From positions 487,486 to 551,485 of the forward strand of contig NW_019091412.1 of assembly GCF_001949145.1 (NCBI RefSeq): a DNA stretch of 64,000 nt. Direction: 5' to 3'. A model generated the notes under the pieces. It made no database searches. It was not told the DNA's origin and was given only the letters and a program-made list of their open reading frames with translations. Origin of the DNA: Acanthaster planci (taxonomy: Eukaryota > Echinodermata > Asteroidea > Valvatida > Acanthasteridae). The translations under genes and the position numbers were made by a program. Shown here piece by piece: positions 58,443-64,000 of this stretch; position 1 is the first letter of the stretch; the number at the start of each line of letters is the position of its first letter.

Positions 58443-61400
58443 TTAGAAGGTGTCCTTCTCCTTGAAGATGCTGAGCTCCTGTACAGGGTTGATGTGTTGC
58501 TTTTTCTGGCCCTTGCGAACTTTGACCTGGGTTTCCTCCGGGATCTCGCGACGCACCAGGGGCTTCTTCTCTGGTGGCTTCATCTTCCAAGAGACAACCG
58601 GAGACTGGGTTGGGGGAAAAATAAATCCGATATGCAAGTGAATAATTGCAATCGGGATGAGGTCTGAGAGTCTGCCTCTAGAGATGCACATAAAGAGTGC
58701 ACACAGATGTGATCCAGATGTAGAAACACATTGCAAAGTACACCTGTTGAAAACATGATTACTTTTCAACCACTTAGATGTACAATGAAATTTTTAATGA
58801 CATTCCTTTAAAAAAGATATTTAGAACCTGGCATTTGAATATCCAACGTCTTAATCTTCAATGCCATAATGTTAATGCCTTTTAAAAAACTGCTAAATCA
58901 AAATAGTTCGGCAAAGTGTTAAAGAAAAAGAAATCTGAGTCACTTTAGTTTTAAAGTAAAATAATATGGTTGATGCATTTTAAGTCTACTTAGTAAGGTT
59001 CCAAAGAAAAGAGTTTGCGAAATTTGGGTTTATCAAAATTTCAAAGAAATATTTTTTACTGAAGCAAACATGAGCCAAGTCTTCAGAATGAAAACTGTGA
59101 CCAAACCTTAGTTAAATAAGGAATCCAATAAAACATAATCTGATCCCCAGTACATCTGAGGAATAAAGGAGTTTTCTGAATACAGGTACAAAGCCAGAAA
59201 CCTTGTACATCTTGTGCTAACTGCCCGGCAATCATGTGTCAGGAAAACAAAAAGATTATTGGGTTGAATTGGATGCTCGATGCAATGCATCACCCGACCA
59301 CTGATAAATATCTACTTCTCCTGGGCCGACTGGTCTATGCAAACCACACAGACACCTCTGATACCAATTCATCTCTACTGGTTTGAAAGAAATCACTCTG
59401 TTCTACCGTAGAAGTAAATGCATTACCCAGGCTAGATTTAAGATTAGCATCCTAGGGAAAAAGCCAAAATGAAGAAAGGCCGGTCGAGTCTGGGTGGCAG
59501 ATACAATGACTGAAGGAACTCTACCGATGATGCAGGCAGTGTAGAATGTTGGACTGTGAAAACTAAACCTTTCACTGACTGTAACTACATAAAATGAATT
59601 GGTCACAACAAAAATAGGTCCTCTTTTGGCAAGGTGCTGATTGAAAATCTGCAGTCCCTTTAAGATGTATGATTAATCTTAACTGTTAGTACATGTACAT
59701 GCAATTTACTAATGGCTAACATTCTTTTTCATAAATTAACAAATGAAAATACCAAAACCAAACAGCTGTTGCTTTCAACTAAAGATCAAGTTTGGTAACA
59801 TAATGATTCAAATCATATGCTAGACCTTTGAATTGTAACAAACGGTGCACAAGGCCTGACACTATAGAGCTGCTAAGACAACAGGCGGCTGAGAGCCAGT
59901 CAACAGGAATATGCACTGCATAAAAGTTTTGGCTGGTAACCTGGCTCTTGCCCATTGTACATTTCTGAGCTTAGCAACTCTATGACCAGACCCCCATCAT
60001 TTCATTCAAAATGACGCCAACCTACCACTCCTCCAGTTAATTCTTCAAGTGCTTTCTGGTGAGAGTTACAAAGCCACACAGGAAACAAAGATCAATCTCT
60101 ACTCATCCTATTTCTTTTTCTTTCAAAATTCAGCTGTAGAAGCCAAATTTATATTCATTATTCCAAATAATTGTTTATCACTAAAGTAATGGAAAAGCCC
60201 TGTAACACTCTTCTTCTCCAAATGAAAAGTAATCTGACAACATCTCCAACATCCAGAAGAATCTTCCTAACCATATGCACAATAAATGCTCACCACATGA
60301 ATATTCAATGGTTACTGGTGATGGATATATGAATATTCATGAAGTGACTTACATTGACAGCGTCAGTATTCTTCATCAGTCGTGAGTATTTGGTGGAGGC
60401 TACATAAGACGCCTTGACTGTCAGTACCACAGATCCCATGAGATTCTTTGCTGCTTGGATCAGGGATGTAGCGCTGTCCAACTGAAATGGTAGGACAAAA
60501 CGTACCAATTAATAATAATATGGACAAAAGATATCGATTCCTGTCAGATATGAACCCCGGACTTGCCAAATACTGTACTTGTGCACTACCGATGAATTGC
60601 CAAAAACTGGGTTGGCAAGCTCCCAAAATAGGAATAGGATTTTTCTTGCGGTAATACACACTCTACCTTAACATTTCCAGATCCATATACCAGATCCAAC
60701 AATATTTTGAAGTATAAATCTGAATCACTCAGAATAGCACAGGTGTTGAAAAATCAAAGTGTCAGTGTAGTTGAGGGTAGAAGCAAGTAGCATATGTAAT
60801 TCCCTTTATATCAAGTGGACGGAAAGCTCACAGAATAAACTGAACAGGGAAACCACGCAACCAGGTACAGACTCAAAATCTGATCCACTTCAGAGGGTTC
60901 AAGCAAGACTCAGTGAACTAGTTGAGGCATGGATGTAATTTGTAGTGCTATGTGGTCGAATAAATGAGACTGGAATCTGCCCTGATCAAGACTGGCTGTT
61001 AGCCTCCCATTGATGGTGACAATGGGTTATGACATATTGATAAGGATAACATACCCCAGAGAGCACCAATTCGCCACTGATGTTCTGCACCTCAGCCTTG
61101 ACCTTACTGGTGATGTTCAGCTGATGACAATAGAGGGCGATGCGCTGCAGGTAGGCAAGCAGGTCACTCTTGGAGGACGAGTCAGGGCACTGTGACCACA
61201 AAGAAAGTCAAACTCTTTCACACAAACATCTTCCACAAGTTCTTAAACTTAAACAACAGGTTTTCCTGGGGATGTTGGACGAATACTTGGGTGTACACAG
61301 GGCCGCCCCGGGAAAGACGTAAGTCTCACCATATCAGCAATAGTTCTGGCCAACTTGTCCAGCTTGGAACCAGCTTCAGCAATCTTCTTGGCTGCGTTGA

Positions 61401-64000
61401 TGACATGCATAGTAGTCTTGAGTGGTCCACGTCCACTGTGGCAGGAAAAAAATGCACAAGTTAACATCAACACAGGCATCAGTCTACAAAATCAAAGTTC
61501 ATATGGGAAAATTTCTGATATCATATGTGGATTCTCCGAAACGGTTAAGGGCATTATGACACTTTAGGGGTACACGGTAGAAATGAATCCTTCCGTTCTC
61601 AGTGTCTGGAAATCTTGATTTCAAAACAAGGCTTCAAGTTCTTGCCAAGTTGGCCAATGTTGGGCCAGACATCAGGAAGAACTATTACCGAGTGAAGTCA
61701 GTCATCTCCATCATGATCATGCACATCTGCTTGGCTAGGATGATGATGTCGTTGCCCGTGTCGTCCCACTTGGCCATCTCCATGTCCAGCTTCTCCTTCT
61801 CTATGCGGAACAGCTCCACCTGCTCAATGATCTTCTGCTTCTCCACCTCCGGGAGCTCGCGCATCATGGCCTGAGGAAAGGAAGAGGCATAAGGAAAGTG
61901 AGTGGGGTGCAGGGAACGCCCAAAAGGGGGGATAAGGAAGCTAAGTGGGGTGCGGGGAACACCCAAAGGGGGGGATAAGGAAGCTAAGTGGGGTGCGGGG
62001 AACACCCAAAGGGGGGATAATGAAGGTGAGTGGGGTGCGGGGAACACCCAAAGGGGGATAATGAAGGTGAGTGGGGTGCGGGGAACACCCAAAATAGGGG
62101 GTAAAGAGGGAGAATGGGGTGCAGGGAGCACCCAAAAGGGGGGGATAAGGAAGGTGAATAGGGTGCAGGAAATACCCAAGGGGGGGGTTAAGGAAGGTGA
62201 GTGGGAAGGGAGTGGCTCACCCGTCACCGGTTTGTTACGATGATTACCAAATCTAATCAAATGAAACAGTGCCTTACCATGCACAACATGTTAACTAATA
62301 TGTCTCTGCAAATACAAATGCTGCATTTTGTGGGATGTGAGCTAGACCAAATTTGAAGCAAGAGTTTGGCTTGGCTTCCAAAAAATTCACCAATTTCTTG
62401 CTGTTCTGAAATGCTGTGTAATTAAAAATAAATTCATGAAGGAGTTTTATTCTCCTCCAAACTTTTTGCACGCAAAAAGATTACGAGAAATATCATTGTA
62501 CAGTGGATTGCATCAACACTTCACATCTGGGAGTATGAACGATCTAGTAATCAACCTTGAACCCATGAATGCAAGCCCAGCCCATCCCCATGGCTCACCC
62601 TAGATGTGACCCCCTCAGCTACATCGATGTCTTCTTCCGTCATCTCAGTCTTGTAGCTCGCTGTGACAAGAAACAGAGACAGGAAATTAGAAAGTTGTAC
62701 TGCAGTCAAAATGAACTAACAACGTTAATTTTGCTGTAAGAAGACACCCTTTGAATATACTGAAGGTCTGATATCGTTCTACTTATGCTATGGGGTAAAA
62801 TTCTCAAAGTGCTTGAAAATAAGTTACCCATACTGTCTCCAATACTGCTCAGGTCAAGCCCTTAATCATCTAGAAAATGGTGACCTTTGATCCATTCTCT
62901 TGGATAAACTTCAACTGGGCCATCACTCAGTAATTCACCTTTATCTAGAAGGGTTTTGTGATAATAACAATTGATTTGACGGAAGTCGTTATTAAGAACT
63001 TCTCACATTTGCTCTTGGCATCATATTCTTCTTCTTCATATTCTGTGTCTGTCTCCAATTCCTCCAGAGACTATGTGAAAAGGAAAAGAAAACAACTTAA
63101 CCAACACCAAATATTTAACACAAATGTTATTAAAGTGTTTCATGCACTTCCTGAGTGCTTATTTCTTTCTCCTCTACTCATGAATGAGTATGATCTAGTC
63201 CAGTTAATTCATTGGCCAGTGTTCCCTCCAACAGTCTGGAACTAATGTGTGATGGTTGACCACATATGAATCCATGTTTTGTTTTCAGGGGACCGCACCA
63301 AGATGGCTGCCTTACCCTGTTCATTAGCACTGCTCTTCTCACATCTCTGACGCCGTCATACACCATTCGGGAGGCGTCAATGAACTCGTTCTCATCAACA
63401 TCTTGAGGATTATTTGAGTTAAGGGCAGACACTGCACCCTCAACTCGAGCCGTAAAGTGAGGCATAACTACGGCAATAAAGAAAATCAGCTGTCATTAAA
63501 GAAAAGTGCTACTTTCAGCAAAATATAGCTCTATGCCGAGTCACACTCTGGTTGCACAAGAACATTTACATTTCAATAAAGTCAGGTTGAATCACGCTGA
63601 ATTTTGGATTATGGAATCAAGCCAGTAATTGGGAGTGAACTAGGAATGATTGAAGAGATCCAAACATTCCAGTAACTCTACTCAAAAACAGCAACCAAGC
63701 AATGATTAAATAAAAATTGATCTTAGTTTCTACAAGTACAAACTGTGGAAAACTGTTTGCAAACAAACAAGCAGACTAACTAACACACCTTGATCCTGCA
63801 GCACAATAATAACCTCCTTGACCTTATCAGTGTACAGGCCCGGTTCATAGTTCTGCATTTCAGCGTCGACCACGGCACAGATGCGAGCAGCACGCCCTCT
63901 GATTGCCCCACCTGTACGATCCAGACTGTCCACGTCAGCCATCTGTAAGGCCATGACGGCTTTGTTGACATCCTCCAGGATGTGACCCTCTGTGAAACGG
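58443..64000 (-). CDS. CTNNA: Alpha-catenin, C-terminal 400 residues (5' part outside window)
   Basis: Exons in transcript order: >64000-63789, 63467-63316, 63070-63007, 62660-62599, 61870-61689, 61435-61330, 61189-61055, 60481-60353, 58604-58443, all in phase. The sequence is strongly conserved: DRTGGAIRGRAARICAVVDA, DENEFIDASRMVYDGVRD, KWDDTGNDIIILAKQMCMIM, LLAYLQRIALYCHQLN, LIQAAKNLM, VKASYVASTKY and VSWKMKPPEKKPLV, ending INPVQELSIFKEKDTF. This covers the late M region and the F-actin-binding domain (human alphaE-catenin is 906 residues). Alpha-catenin links the cadherin/beta-catenin complex to actin at adherens junctions under tension. The acidic linker is one short exon (63070-63007). 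Vertebrate paralogues CTNNA1-3 cannot be told apart here; probably a single invertebrate orthologue. Confidence 0.97.
60535..60605 (-). repeat. tRNA-like SINE head in alpha-catenin intron
   Basis: On the minus strand an A-box-like CATCGGTAGTGCAC (complement of 60581-60594) is followed by a B-box-like GGGGTTCATATC (complement of 60547-60558). The spacing suits a tRNA-derived head. The 3' part and ends are unclear. Confidence 0.4.
61902..62205. repeat. Minisatellite (~43-bp unit, about 7 copies) in alpha-catenin intron
   Basis: Units of 41-44 bases contain GTGGGGTGCGGGGAACACCC, a G run, and ATAAGGAAG or ATAATGAAGG, strongly purine/G-rich on the plus strand. It starts 31 bases beyond exon 61870-61689, next to the splice acceptor. 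Both strands stay open through the array; the minus frame (Pro-rich) runs directly into the exon. Confidence 0.9.

Overview
This window is animal genomic DNA: split genes with GT-AG introns, long AT-rich introns and UTRs, one 564-base assembly gap, and degraded SINEs and MITEs. Gene content and the very common palindromic ACATGT/TACATGTA words suggest a marine invertebrate, most likely a deuterostome such as an echinoderm or hemichordate. The species cannot be fixed from the sequence alone. I rebuilt coding models by hand from splice sites and reading-frame phase. Four of them close in frame from end to end.

Layout from left to right. (1) 215-498 (+) is the last coding exon of an unrecognised gene. 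(2) 4901-7438 (+) is a complete four-exon p24 cargo receptor (TMED4/TMED9 type, 219 aa). (3) 11223-24145 (-) is a 25-exon gene for a 1620-residue type I membrane protein with a large ectodomain and a long coiled-coil tail, read as EVC2/limbin. (4) 26348-34599 (+) is a 22-coding-exon gene for a 908-residue protein with an N-terminal membrane anchor and coiled coils, read as EVC. EVC and EVC2 stand head to head about 2.2 kb apart, the arrangement known in vertebrates. (5) 37588-48658 (-) is a 14-coding-exon gene for a 2274-residue ALMS1-like basal body protein with a recognisable C-terminal ALMS motif. Its promoter may lie near 54.9 kb. (6) 58443-64000 (-) is the C-terminal 400 residues of an alpha-catenin; the gene continues past the right edge.

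How they relate: EVC and EVC2 form a complex at the base of the primary cilium that supports Hedgehog signalling through Smoothened, and ALMS1 proteins sit at centrosomes and basal bodies. Three neighbouring genes therefore act in the same small cell compartment. TMED (early secretory pathway) and alpha-catenin (adherens junctions) are unrelated neighbours. TMED and EVC2 converge, EVC and ALMS converge, and ALMS and alpha-catenin lie in tandem.

Non-coding content: a 401-bp hAT-type MITE with a perfect 8-bp target duplication inside the EVC/EVC2 intergenic region, a second hAT-like MITE and a pogo-like MITE near 53 kb, three tRNA-derived SINE pieces, a 54-bp triple repeat in an EVC2 intron, a roughly 43-bp minisatellite in an alpha-catenin intron, and a zone of ACATGT repeats at 47.8-54.7 kb. 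I saw no prokaryotic, viral or CRISPR system and nothing that is clearly a new molecular machine.
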